Of a stretch of DNA of 64,000 nucleotides, positions 21,631 to 32,975 are shown in pieces. The notes beneath the pieces are model-generated. The model saw only the letters and a program-made list of their open reading frames with translations, ran no database searches and was not told the DNA's origin. Positions within the stretch are counted from its first letter, which is position 1, and every line of letters begins with the position of its first letter. Source of the DNA: Cheiracanthium punctorium. Lineage: Eukaryota > Arthropoda > Arachnida > Araneae > Cheiracanthiidae. A program made the position numbers and the translations under genes. The stretch covers positions 276,501 to 340,500 of the forward strand of contig JAWZYV010012511.1 of NCBI GenBank assembly GCA_038373885.1, written 5' to 3'.

Positions 21631-22304
21631 TATGGGGAAGTTTTTTCCAGGTTCACATCCCATATTTTTAATGAAGGCGAAATCCAGGCCGTGAAGAAAT
21701 AACAAGACTCACATTTCATTTAATATCAACACATAACGTTAAAGTGATATAAAGTCCTACGATGGCTGAGCAGACCCCCACGAAAAAAACGCGGGTTCAC
21801 TTGACAACTGATAAGGCGTGAATGATGACGAGAAACGCAAGCCAAGAGGTTAGTACAGAACCAAAACACGCCACAAGGGCATGCCAAACAAAATGCAAAA
21901 TTAACATGGCGCCATTAGACGTTAAGAACATTTCCATATCATTATTTTTGAATCCCAGTCTCGCCAACAGGATAAAACAAACAATCTAGCAGCTAAATTG
22001 TAACCCAAAATGAAAGCCAATGTTATTTATAGATTTGATACCATATATGGTCATAAACAAATCATGAGAACAGAAATGCTAGGCTTTACTAATGCAAAAG
22101 TGAAATAAAAAGGAAAAATAAATGAAAACGGAAGATTGCTTTTAAATACGGTAGGTGCAGAAATAAAAACTTTACAGGCGAAGGGAAGAGAAAATCCAAA
22201 TCGAAAGTACAAAGAATAAATTTTGAACACAGATTAAATTTAGAAATAATTAACAATTAAGTAATTGATAATTAAAAATAAGATATGTGATTATCTGCAT
22301 CACA
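21631..22304 (-). repeat. 5' LTR of the gag-protease element
   Basis: Partner of 17365-18048. Ends at GCATCACA on the plus strand next to the CAGAG duplication. Confidence 0.9.
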
Positions 22305-23378
22305 CAGAGGGCCCAGCGGCCATTGATGACCCTCATCCAAGAACGTTGAGGCCGAAGTGCAAGGACCATGTAAATAATGTCTCGATGAGCCCTCAGAGCC
22401 ACATTCACAGAGTCCATTACTGTGTTTGCCCAGACGGAGCAGGAAAACAGGGAAGTAACCTTTCCCTGGGATAAATGGGAGAGCGACATTTTCAACTATA
22501 TTATTTTTCAGGCTCACTTTTTTAATGTAACAGTAAGTTTCCCTGCCGGCAGCTTGCCGGATTCCTAAATCCCAGGCAGCTTGCCAGTCTTTAAGAAACT
22601 CCTGGTAGATTGCATGCCGTAAGGCAGAGACAGGGATTGGGATTTGACTGTTAACCTCTAGCCAGTCCTCCAGGATCGGGCGTTTGGCTAGGAGATCAGC
22701 TCTTTCGTTGCCTATCAAGCCAACATGGGCCTTTACCCAGTTAATGTAAAAATGTTTACTGTTATTTTCTGAAATATTTATGAGTATTTGGTTAAGAATC
22801 GGATTTCGTGTATATTTATTTTCTAAGGCTGTCACGGCAGAGAGACTGTCTGTAAAGATATATATTTCCTTATAAGGTTGTTGGGAGGACCACTGGATAG
22901 CTCTTAAAAGGGCGAGTTGTTCTGCTTGAGAGACCGTGTTTTGGGGTTGTATCCGCCCCGAAAAGTCATAAATAAAATTGTCCCCTAGCTTAACGGTAAA
23001 AGCATAGGCTGTCCCAGTACTCATCCTGGAACCATCGGTGTAGATACTCAGAGAGCCAACGATCTCAGTGAGGTTACCTTTTTTTATTAATATTGATATT
23101 GTTGCATCTATGATTGAAGTTTATTTGATGTTCGGGTATATCTTTCTGTAGTTTACTATTTTCAAAAAGGTAATTATTTATTTTAATATTTTTATTTTGA
23201 GTCAGTATTAAGGTTTTTTTAACTATTGAAGTTAGATAGATGTTTATAGGCGGAATGCCGTAAAGAGTATTCTGTTCTGCTGTAGAGGTTCGTTTGAACG
23301 CGCCCGAGATAGCCGAAATGGCCCCACGCTGGACCGATACTGGACCAATCCCTTCATTGGGGCGACGTTGGTCCACTT
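22305..23378 (-). pseudogene. LINE polyprotein C terminus with RNase H domain
   Basis: The upstream block encodes ISGAFKRTSTAEQNTLYGIP, the conserved linker after the RT of I/Jockey-type LINEs. After a frame break near 23080, SIYTDGSRMSTGTAYAF opens the RNase H domain; AEQLALLRAIQW, YIFTDSLSAVTALE and WVKAHVGLIGNERADLLAKR give the catalytic acids and the His. The tail holds a knuckle CECGSEGSSRHYLHGPC. Codons after 22305 belong to the inserted LTR. Confidence 0.88.
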
Positions 23379-24140
23379 ACTAGGTGCCCCTATAATAAAG
23401 AGAACAGCAAATCCGGCCTGTTGTGGCCAAAGCTTTCAAAGCAGAGGCCAGATATTAGGGAGAAAAACAAAGATGACCGATTTCGATACAACAAAAAGGA
23501 AAATGTAACTATTTGACGCGTAGAATACGAATTTGAACTATTTAAACCCCAGAACAGCATGTTACTCCAAAAATTCGTAACAATATTTAGGCTCCTTCTG
23601 TCTTTTTCAATCAAGTATTCAATATGTCTACTGCTTAGATCTCTGGGTCGAATAAGTAACCCAGGTTCCTAGGCTATTTATCATACGGAAGTCTCTGTCC
23701 ATTCATCTCTGTTAGGGTGGTATTTATATAGACCTCTATTTGTAGTAAAAAAGCTGCATGTTGAATTTGCGACATTAAAACAAAGTTTATGACACGTATT
23801 CCCTTTGAGAAGTGAGAGCGGTCGTTCAAAAAGTGCTACAATTTTCATTCCCATATGTATGGCTGAAAATCAATAGCTTTAGAGAAAAATGAATTTTAAA
23901 GTTTTTTCTTGAATAACCCAAAATTTTACGGTCCAGTGCAAATTTTAAATAATTTATTTTTCATACTTGAAACTCTAATTAAGCTAACATAATCATAAAA
24001 AGTACAAAATTACTTTAAAATTTCAATTCACGAGCTATTACATGTATTTTTTAAATTTTTAATTCAGATGTTTCCTGTCAAACGATCTTTTTTTAAAATA
24101 AATAACATAGCAGCAAGCGTACAAATTACAAATAAAATTT
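23379..24140. other. Intergenic, no gene seen
   Basis: AT-rich sequence upstream of the truncated LINE. No domain or clear repeat end recognised. Confidence 0.4.
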
Positions 24141-24808
24141 CTTCCGTTAATCAGCTATCAAAAAACCCATTAAGGTCCATCCAAAGATATGCAATTTGCA
24201 AAGAAGTAAGATTTCATTAGCGGAGATAGAAACGCAAAACCCAGCAAACACACACCTGCTGGTGGAGTACCTTGCTAGTGCCTTTCTGCCTTTACGTCCA
24301 GCACCAGCCCGGCACTGCAAAAAGTAACTCAATCGTACCAAAAGTGGTCGCCCGAGAAGCACCTTGCCAGAAGCCCGGGAAGGCAATAGCACTGTGCTGA
24401 CGCTACTGCATGTGCCGGCCATCATTTACAATAAAGGCACATACCCATTAAGTTTAAAATGCCAAAAATGGAACAGCGGGGTGCCTGTGATTATTAAAAA
24501 TAAAGGCACTGACCTGATAGCTTAACAGTGACTGTAATATAATGGCACTGTGCCGGCTTAGTGACTATTCACAGCAATGCTGCGGTAATAAAAATACGAG
24601 CCAGTATCGTATCCAGGGGAGGGGTTAGGGGGCTTATTCATCAACCCCCCTTCTCCTCCCCCCATAAAAAGACATTGCTTAAGGGTAGCATTTGGATTTA
24701 CTGTCCGTTTCGTTTAGGTAAAATAAGCTTTTATTAGTCTCTATCCAATCAATTTATATTCAAGCCAATTTTTTAATCAATAAATAATAAAAAAAAGCTG
24801 TACTATGG

Positions 24809-24841
<33 letters not shown>

Positions 24842-25449
24842 ACTTTAGGGTAACATTTTGCTATGTATTGTTCAGATTGTTTAAATCAAATGATTTTTCT
24901 TATGTTAGTTATTCTAAATAGAAATTTCTACATCTATACCTGTTGCATAACTACATAACTCAAATTTTATGGAGGAAAATAATTTTATACATTAAAATAC
25001 GCTATGAGATTACGTATATTAAAAACAGTGAAAGTAAAAATTTACCTGTAATAGTGTTATCCAAGTAATTTGTAGAATCTATGTTGTATCAAAAACTAAC
25101 AGGGTTTCAACATTGAAGCAAATGCTATTCTTATATTGCTCCAAACGACGAAACCAAACTAGTTGTCTTGAACAGCTTAACATTAACCAAAGCAATTAAA
25201 CTTTTCGAAAGTTCAATGAGAAACCGGTAAAAAATGTGTATCCTAAAAAGTGTACTTGATTCGTAATTCATCAATTATAATTCTCTCGTTGCTCAACGTC
25301 TGGGACCGAAATTAAAGACAAAAAAAAAAAAAAAAGAGAGAATGGTTGTTGCACTCGAAAATGCGCCAAACTCGCCAATTTTTAAAGCATCTAACTAGAG
25401 CGGTCCCCCCCCCGCACCATATTAACTTCGTGTTTCGTATTTTATGTGC

Positions 25450-25484
<35 letters not shown>

Positions 25485-25680
25485 ATTATTCAGCCTAAAA
25501 TTTGCCTTAATAGCTATTATATTAAATTTTATTATATTAAAATAGTTTTCCTTTTGCTGTGAAGCTGTGATTTTTGTTTTTCTCAATTGTTCTGGAAAGT
25601 GAAGTGCTTCTTATTTTATGTTTGTAAGGAATTTGAATATAATTACACACTGTTCATTTAGCCTGAACGTAGCTTATAAA
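24141..25680. other. Unclassified repeats and microsatellites
   Basis: 24240-24600 is GC-richer and repeats short motifs (AATAAAGGCAC at about 24432 and 24502, GGCACTGTGCCGG at about 24544). 24605-24660 has G and C runs of old MITE type. A (CA)n tract lies at 24811-24839 and a (TA)n tract at about 25447-25481. The minus-strand open frame 24147-24425 has no recognisable domain. Confidence 0.45.
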
Positions 25681-25683
25681 AAT

Positions 25684-25875
25684 TTACAGGGCCCGATTAT
25701 GACCAACAGGGGCCCCGGGCATTGATGAATTTGGGGATCCCCATCTATAAAATTTGTTTTCTTTTTCATAAAATTTTGACGTATAAAAGAATATTTCAGA
25801 ACAACATTTGAAACTGGGGGCCCTTTCGAACCGGGGACCCTGGGCAAAGTCCCGATTTGCCCATGTGATAATAAA
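25684..25875. repeat. Degenerate GGGCCC-rich MITE-like repeat
   Basis: Blocks AGGGGCCCCGGGC and GGGGGCCCTTTCGAACCGGG with an AT-rich centre resemble ends of old hAT-type MITEs. No duplication found. Confidence 0.3.
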
Positions 25876-25984
25876 GGTCTGAAAATTTATCAAATATATG
25901 TAAACAAAAGAGTCTGAATATTGTATAATGAATACTGAAGTTTGACCCGAATTGACCCGGTTTCGGGTCAATTTGCGGAGCTAT

Positions 25985-26065
25985 CGATCTAATGGTCTGG
26001 AGTTTTGGTCGGTTTTCTCCAGATGTAACGTGAATACCCCTAGAACCCCTTAAAAAGTCCTCCGA
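25985..26065 (+). repeat. SINE tail fragment
   Basis: Contains GGTTTTCTCCAG followed by TGTAACGTGAATACCCCTAG, the core also seen at 58545-58625 (inverse) and in looser form at 62650-62700. The tRNA-like head is absent. Confidence 0.45.
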
Positions 26066-26208
26066 CTAAGGTCACAGGATAGTATTCTTCATTGCATCTT
26101 TTCAATAATGAGAGCGAAAAGGTTAAGCATGGAAACGCCGTTAAATGCTCATATGAGTATAGAATATTATTATAAACTCATTTAAACAAAAATCATATAA
26201 ACAATATG

Positions 26209-26263
26209 CAGGTTTCCGATGGTACAAAGGTCGACCCTCCTTCACCACTTCCTGAAAAGAAGG
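26209..26263. repeat. Fold-back target of the Gmr1-like element, left arm
   Basis: TGGTACAAAGG (26220-26230) is matched in inverse by CCTTTGTACCA (about 32949-32960) just beyond the 3' LTR. The original site therefore formed a short inverted repeat of about 80 bp, possibly a tiny MITE. Confidence 0.5.
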
Positions 26264-26267
26264 GTGG

Positions 26268-26544
26268 TGTTATGACGTCGAGCATGCGATGGCGCCATAC
26301 GTCAGAAGTTGTTTTTTTTTCAGTTCGAGAAGGCGCAGAGACAGCGACGGTGTTGAAGAATGCATGGAGATGTACAGCGAGTTTAAAACGGACTCTTGTG
26401 GTTGTAGCACACACCTAACACCGCGAATATAATGTAATGTGAATGTAACCCTGTGTTTTTATGTATGTGTTTGTGACAGTGAAATAAATCGTCCTGTTCG
26501 TCCTATAATTGTGTCCCCATCTGTTTTTTGCACGCTACCATACA
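26268..26544 (+). repeat. 5' LTR of the Gmr1-like element
   Basis: TGTTATGACGTCGAGC to GCTACCATACA. It has a TGACGTC half-CRE near its start and AATAAA near 26481. It lacks 12 bases present in the 3' LTR at about 32671-32682. Confidence 0.93.
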
Positions 26545-26726
26545 GATGAGGAATACATTTGGTGGCAGCTTTACGGATTGAACCAGTGCATCGAAAACCA
26601 GTGTTTTAAGAAATGATTATTTTTAGTGGGTAAGTGCCAGTTCTAAAACAGTGCCTTTTTAATTAATCTAAAACAGTGCTTTTGTATTAAAGTTACTAAA
26701 TTTGATTTCGGGGTCGTTTTGGAACA

Positions 26727-26975
26727 GGTTGTGCTTATACAATTTAATTGCTTATTTTAGCGGTTGTATTATCGTTTAAGATAAGTATATATGTATTTTG
26801 GTTTCGATTAAGGTAAATAGTGTTAATGCTATTTAATTATTTGTTTTAGCGGTTGTATTATCGTTTAAGACAAGTATATGTATTTTGGTTTCGATTTGAG
26901 TAAAAGAGTGTTTATGCTATAATTACTTGTTTTAGTGGTTGTATTATCGTTTAAAATAAGTATATTGGTTTTCCT
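26727..26975 (+). repeat. Three tandem ~88-bp repeats in the leader
   Basis: The block TTTTAG(C/T)GGTTGTATTATCGTTTA recurs at about 26755, 26844 and 26930 (periods 89 and 86), each followed by AAGTATAT and TGGTTTCGATT-type sequence. It lies in the untranslated leader and may affect transcription or RNA packaging. Confidence 0.8.
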
Positions 26976-27945
26976 GAAAGCTAAGCAGAGTGTGAGATGA
27001 AAATATTTTTTTTGAACATTTTGAGTTAAGAAAACAATTATTATTTTATTGTGAATATACCATTTTGATTAATCTTGATTATATGATTCATTAAGAGTTG
27101 CTATTTACATAGGAATTACCTTCTGTTTTCATGAAGTGAATCTGATTAGTTTTGAGAACACTTTTAAATAGTTTTATTCTGTGTATTCAGATTTAAGACT
27201 AATTTTCGCTCTCATAAGAAAAAAGAGAGGTATTTACTGAAATTACGTATTTCAATTAGAAAATTTTGTTCTCAGAAAATATTATGAAGGTTGTGTTTTG
27301 TTTAAAAGAATATATTTTCTCATACGCAGTTTGACTTTGTTTTGAATTTTGTGTTGAATAATTTTGAAAAAAATTCTTTATGGTTTGATCGCATTATATT
27401 GTTTGATTTCATTTGAAAAGAAAAACAGTTTTGGTTTGTTAAGCAGCTTTCGAAGAAAATAATTGAAATCCTCAGGGAATATTATAAGAGTGTTTAATTC
27501 TGTTATCATTTTTTTTAGAAACGGAAGTAAACTTCGTAAAGTAATTTGTAGATGGGTATAGTTTGCTTTTGATTTAAGTAGTATCATTAGTAAAATATTA
27601 ATTAAGTAAAATTAAATAATTATTTTGTACATTGTTCATTTATTATTATTTATGTGTTTAATTGGTTTACTAATGTTTATGATTTTGTCGGTATAAGTTA
27701 TACGATTTTGGCAAATTTAAAGATGATAAACATTTTCATGGTTGCCATTTAAAGTTTTTTAAAACATTAAGTGCTTTTTTAGAAAAAGTTTAAAATTGAG
27801 TATTTTGTGCATTGTTTTTTACTAAAATTTTTTGTGGGTCATCTGAAGATCCAGAAAATTAATTTCGTTAGAATTAGCATTAACTTTTCCCTAATTCTAT
27901 TCGTATCGTTGCTGAGGAATTTCTTGAAAAAATCAAACTATTAAA
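26976..27945 (+). other. Long leader of the Gmr1-like element
   Basis: AT-rich untranslated sequence between LTR and gag. No protein domain is visible in either strand. Confidence 0.6.
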
Positions 27946-29349
27946 ATGGCCTATCTCGCGAAGGCGCGTAAAGAGGAATTAAGAACAATTGCTCAAGAGT
28001 TAGGGGAAGAGGTTACTGATGATCTTAAAATGATCGATTTAAAGAATTTGATATTAAATAGCAAGAACTATGATGAAGAATTTGTAAAAGAATTTGTGAA
28101 TTTGATAATAAGTGATAGAATTATATCTGAAGAAGGGGAAAAAGCTGAACGTGAAGAAAGGGAGAGAATTGAACGTGAAGACAAAGAGAGAATTGAACGT
28201 AAAGAAGAGAGACTTTAAGAAGAGAAAGATAGAGAATTTGCATTAGAAATGAAACGGTTAGAATTGAGTGCTTCTACAGGCGATTCGCGTACGTTGTGTA
28301 CCAACTTCTCAAGTGGCAGTCAGACGGGTCCTAAAGTAGAATTATTGAAAATTAACCCAAAATTCGATGAAAAGAAAGATGAAATAGGACTCTATCTAAT
28401 AAATTTTGAGCGTCGTGCAGAAATGGCTAGAGTTTCTAAAGAATATTGGGTTGTGTATTTACTTAGTGTTTCGCCGAGTGAAGTAACGAATATGTTGGCT
28501 CGAGAACCCGTAGAGAAGGTTAAAGATTACGACTATGTTAAGGAGTTGATACTGAAGCGGTACAAATTAAATGCTGAAAGGTTGAAACAGTTATTTTATA
28601 GGCATCAGAAGAGTTTTGAAAAAACATGGCGGAATTATGCTCACGAGTTAAATAGCTATTTCGAAGAATGGACTTCTGAATTAAAGATTACTACGCTTGA
28701 ACAACTGAAAGAATTAATGGTTACAGAACAGTTGAAGAGACGTGCGCCCCAAGAAATAAAAGATCATTTCCTGGAAGACTGGATGAAAATGGTTTCTCCT
28801 TTTGACTTGGCAGATAAAATAGACGAATTTGAAAATCTCAAAGATAGTTTCAAAAGAACCGGATATCGACAATCATCGAAAAACTCAGACTACTCTAGGA
28901 AGTTAGACGGAAAATTAAGGGTTGAAGACAAGAGGTATAAGAATCAAACGAAATACGAGCCACAGAAGAACAAAGAAAGGGAATTTGAGCAGAGAAAACA
29001 GCCGCGATGCTACGAGTGTGGTTCTTATAATCACCTTAGACCTCAGTGTCCAAAACTGAAAGAAGTGGTGGCTGCAAACGATATCGCTGACGGAGATGTA
29101 GATCACCTGATGACTCCTTATACCACCTTAGGTAAAGTAAATGGTGCAGAAGTTTCCATACTCCGCGATACTGGAACCACATTAGATTTGGTTTGCCCTA
29201 AGTTGGTGAAACCTTATATGTTTACAGGTGAATATGTGTGGGTGAGATCACCATTGATAGAGACTGCTACATGTCTACCATTAGCCGAAATAGAATTAGA
29301 AGGTAGTTTTGGGCATGTTGTAACGAAAGCAGCAGTACAACCGTATTAA
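27946..29349 (+). pseudogene. Gag and protease of the Gmr1-like element, one internal stop
   Basis: Starts MAYLAKARKEELRTIAQELG, an N-terminal helical domain followed by a long charged helix of Glu/Arg repeats. TAA at 28216 interrupts, but the same frame continues to 29346. Next come a capsid-like region (LLKINPKFDEKKDEIGLYLI; NYAHELNSYFEEW) resembling SCAN-like Gag folds, a basic linker, one zinc knuckle CYECGSYNHLRPQC near 29010, and a protease with LRDTGTTLDLV near 29163. A second in-frame TAA (29347) divides it from pol. Both stops are single-codon lesions in an otherwise well-kept frame. Confidence 0.88.
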
Positions 29350-29367
29350 TGGGAAGAAAGTAAATAT

Positions 29368-32336
29368 TTGTTAGGAAATAAGACAGCTGCATTGATCGAC
29401 AGTATGAAGAAAAATAAAGATGTGGAAATGCATATGATAAACGCAGTTCAAACACGTTCTAAGAAGAAAGAAGAATTACGAAAAGAGGATGAGAAATCGC
29501 AAGAAATCTCGAATGAAAGTTGTCAAGAGATCATTGACCTAACCGAAATCACTGATGAAGAAAAAAGTATATTACCATCACCGGAGCCTTTTGTTGAAAC
29601 TCCTAATCTTTTGAAGATCACACCTGAAGAATTCAAGTCCGCCCAAAGTAGAAGCGCAGAATTAAAGTCTCTAATGGAGTTAGCTACAGTTAAGGAAAAT
29701 AGTAAATTTGAATTAAACAATGAACTGTTATTTTATAAGAAGGAAGACAAACATGGAACTGAAAGACGACTGCTGGTAGTTCCAGAGGAGTATCGTGAAC
29801 AGTTAATGAAAATTTGTCATGAAGGAACAGCGGCTCATCTTGGAACAACAAAAACTAAAGATGTACTCTTTAAAAGTTTCTACTGGCCCAACTGTTACCG
29901 AGATGTTGAGAATTTCGTGAAGGCTTGTGACAGTTGCCAAACAGCTGGAAAACCTCAAGAAAAGAAGGCTCCTTTAAAGATCGTACCAGTTATCACAGAA
30001 ATTTTTACGAAAATAAATGTTGATGCTTGTGGGCCTTTGCCCGTGACACCCTCAGGAAACAGATACATTATAACTGCAATTTGCATGTCTTCTAAATATC
30101 TAGATGAAATCCCTGTGGAAAATCTCTGTTCGACCACTGTTGTAAATGTGCTACTTCAGATTTTTAGTCGCATGGGATTCCCTAAAGAATTGCAGACCGA
30201 CCAGGGATCATCTTTCGTGAGTGCACTTACATCGGAATTTCTAGAAAGGTTTGGAATAAAGGTGGTGCGAAGCTCCGTTTATCACCCCCAAAGTAATCCA
30301 GTGGAGAGAATGCACAGAACTCTAAAAAGAATTCTCCGAGTCCTATGTTTCGAATCTGGACCAAACTGGGAAAATATCTTACCCCAGGCTCTTTTCGCTC
30401 TTCGAACGGTAACTCATGATAGTACCGGATTTTCTCCAGCTGAATTGGTTCACGGAAAAAACTTAAGAACTCCCATCATGCTTCTCTACGAAAAGTTGAA
30501 AGGTGAAGAAGAGACAGAAAGTAGTGTAGTTGAATATGTCTTTGAACTTATGAATCGTATGAAGAGATTCCAAGATCTTGCAATTCAGCAAATGGAAAAC
30601 GTAAAAGAAAAACAAAAACTATGGTATGATCGAAAGGCTGCAGAACGCACGTTTGAAAAGGGAGACTTAGTACTTGTGGTGGCTCCTTCAAAGCCGAATA
30701 AACTGTCCGTGCAGTGGGTAGATCCTGGACAAATTATCCAACAATTATCTGAAACAAACTATGTTGTTAAATTTCCAGACAAAGAAAAAAATCATGTGTA
30801 TCATATCAATATGCTGAAACCTTATTATCAAAGACCAGAAAATATAAATTTGTTATATACGGAAGAACCAGATGCTGATGAAGAAGAAATGCCATGTTTG
30901 CAGCTGAACTCCTGTAAAATTGAAGAGTATGAACTTTTCCAAAACATAGAGTCAAACTCCCGACTTTCTGAAAGTGAACGTGAAACTCTGAGACTTCTAA
31001 TATCTGAGTATTCTGGCATTTTCTCAAATGAGCCAGGATGTACGAACCTTACTAAACATGATATTGAATTAGAATCCGAGAAACCAATTTGTACAAAGCC
31101 ATACCGGTTGTCCTCTAGACAAAGTGAAATTTTAAAGAAAGAAGTAGAAAAGATGCTGACTCTCCGAATAATTGAGGAAGCCGAATCCGACTTTTCATCC
31201 CCGCTCATCTTAGTTGAAGTCCCCGGGAAAGATCCCCGACCCTGCATTGACTATAGGGAATTGAACAACGTCACTAAAACGCAGTATTTTCCACTACCAA
31301 ATATGGAGCAACTAGTGGAAAAGGTATCGAATGCAAATTATATAACTATACTGGATTTGACCAGAGGCTATTGGCAAATCCCATTAACGGCACGAGCTCA
31401 GCGTTATGCTGCTTTCTTTACCAGCTTTGGTATTTTCAAACCGTTACGGTTACCGTTTGGACTAAAAAATGCTCCATATGATTTCAGCCGGTTGATGGCT
31501 GGACTGTTAAAAACTTGCGAAGAATTTTCCGTGCCATATCTCGATGATGTCGCCATACTTTCTCCTACGTGGGAAGAGCATATATCGCATTTAAAAATTG
31601 TATTCGAAAAGATGAAGACAGCTAAGTTGCATATAAAACCATCAAAATGTCAGTTTGCAAAAGCGACCGTGAAGTACTTAGGTCATGTAGTTGGTCAAGG
31701 ACAACGAAGACCAGGGGAAGTTAAAGTCCAAGCCATAAGAGACTTCCCTACTCCTTCTACGAAAACACACATTAGATCATTTCTAGGACTGGCTGGATAT
31801 TATCGAAGGTACATTCCCGAATTTTCCGTGATTTCAGCACCATTGATCGACCTACTAAAGGGAAAAAGTCGCATGTCAGCTACAAGATGGACGGAAGCAT
31901 GTCAAACTGCATTCGATGAACTTAAAAGAAGGTTAACGGAAAGACCAGTGTTGCACAGTCCAAATTTTACAAAACCGTTCCTCGTACTGTGCGACGCCTC
32001 CAATTATGGAATTGGTGTTGTCCTATCACAAGTAGAAAATGACGACGAACATCCGATAATGTACTTAAGTAGAAAGTTTTCTTCCGCCGAACAAAATTAT
32101 AGTACTATTGAAAAGGAATAATTTATGCTGTACAAAAGTTGAAGTGTTATCTCGATGGACAGCACAAATTCATTTTTCAGACGGATCATAATCCTTTAGT
32201 GTGGTTAGGGAAAAACAGCGGGACGAATCCGCGACTTTTAAGATGGGCCCTAACTTTACAGCCATACAATTATGAAGTTGTTCATAAAAAGGGCAAACTT
32301 CATCAAAATGCTGACAGCTTAAGTCGTCTCCCCTAA
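29368..32336 (+). pseudogene. Pol of the Gmr1-like element: integrase, RT, RNase H
   Basis: The 917-residue open part has, in order: the AVQTRS linker typical after Gypsy protease; an integrase H2C2 finger (HEGTAAHLG near residue 150, CDSCQ near 187); the integrase core with NVDACGPL (217), QTDQGSSF (277) and NPVERMHR (Glu near 312); a GPY/F-like module (QWVDPGQIIQQL to HINMLKPYYQR); then RT with CIDYRELN (about 630), RLPFGLKNAPYDFSRLM and VPYLDDVAIL (about 724). RNase H follows with FLVLCDASNYGIGVVLS (about 871). Frame is lost at about 32120, inside the conserved IEKE segment, by a small deletion. The RNase H end (QTDHNPLVWLGK to NADSLSRLP) is in the next frame to 32336. Confidence 0.92.
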
Positions 32337-32654
32337 ATTAAAGGCAATTAAGAAATTATAATGTTATTATCTGTTTTGTTGGAATTTATATTTCTACTAA
32401 TATTGTAAATAATTGTATTATTTGGTCATATCTTCTGATTATTAGTGAAGTTTATGTAACTTTTTTATATGTAGTTATAATTGAATTTTTTGTTTGGGGA
32501 AATGCACTGTTCTTTGTATGGCACTGAACTGGCACTGAAATAGGATTTGTCGGCCCTAATTAATTATTTTTAACAAACTTTGAAGATTTTCAGGTAAAAA
32601 CTTTTCCCTCGAAACTCGTGAAAAGTTTTCCTCCGTGAGGGGAGGAGTATGGAC
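32337..32654 (+). other. 3' untranslated part of the Gmr1-like element
   Basis: AT-rich, non-coding, ending in the polypurine tract before the 3' LTR. Confidence 0.6.
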
Positions 32655-32943
32655 TGTTATGACGTCGAGCAGACCGTTCTCCATGCGATGGCGCCATACG
32701 TCAGAAGTTGTTTTTTTTTCAGTTCGAGAAGGCGCAGAGACAGCGACGGTGTTGAAGAATGCATGGAGATGTACAGCGAGTTTAAAACGGACTCTTGTGG
32801 TTGTAGCACACACCTAACACCGCGAATATAATGTAATGTGAATGTAACCCTGTGTTTTTATGGATGTGTTTGTGACAGTGAAATAAATCGTCCTGTTCGT
32901 CCTATAATTGTGTCCCCATCTGTTTTTTGCACGCTACCATACA
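32655..32943 (+). repeat. 3' LTR of the Gmr1-like element
   Basis: Same sequence as the 5' LTR except for the 12 extra bases and one substitution (TGGATGTG for TGTATGTG). The purine tract GAGGGGAGGAGTATGG at about 32636-32651 just upstream is the likely polypurine tract. Confidence 0.93.
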
Positions 32944-32975
32944 GTGGCCCCTTTGTACCACCCGAAACGTGCGTA

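Larger units (their letters stand above)
17365..22304 (-). mobile_element. LTR retrotransposon with only gag and protease
   Basis: Direct LTRs of 684 and 674 bp (17365-18048 and 21631-22304), about 2% diverged, are flanked by a perfect CAGAG duplication (17360-17364 and 22305-22309). The LTR reads TGTGATGCAG to CCCCATA, so it ends in TA rather than CA. The interior encodes Gag and an aspartic protease, then about 1 kb of AT-rich DNA. I find no RT, RNase H or integrase in any frame. This fits a non-autonomous element that keeps its own Gag. It interrupts a LINE. Confidence 0.88.
16600..23378 (-). mobile_element. LINE (RNase H-bearing, I/Jockey-like group), 5' truncated, interrupted
   Basis: The coding part (22305-23378) ends in the RNase H and C-terminal domain. 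The 3' UTR continues at 17359-16600 on the other side of the LTR element at 17365-22304. The insertion point is fixed by its CAGAG duplication, which lies in the last codons. On the minus strand an AATAAA at 16692-16687 and a hairpin ACCGCCTTCGGCGGT (about 16645-16660) lie near the 3' end. The 5' end stops abruptly near 23378. Confidence 0.75.
26268..32943 (+). mobile_element. Gmr1-like Ty3/Gypsy retrotransposon with integrase upstream of RT
   Basis: LTRs (26268-26544 and 32655-32943) differ by one substitution and one 12-bp deletion. The flanks give a 4-bp duplication GTGG (26264-26267, 32944-32947). The single pol frame reads protease, integrase, RT, RNase H. In nearly all Ty3/Gypsy elements the integrase is last; the order here is that of Ty1/Copia and of the Gmr1 group of Gypsy elements. 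The RT sequence is clearly Gypsy type. Two in-frame TAA codons (28216, 29347) and one frameshift (about 32120) break the frame. A 1.4-kb leader carries tandem repeats. Confidence 0.93.

Noticed and set aside
24147..24425. Minus-strand open frame of 92 codons
   Set aside because: The translation has no recognisable motif and overlaps short repeated motifs; composition alone explains the open frame.
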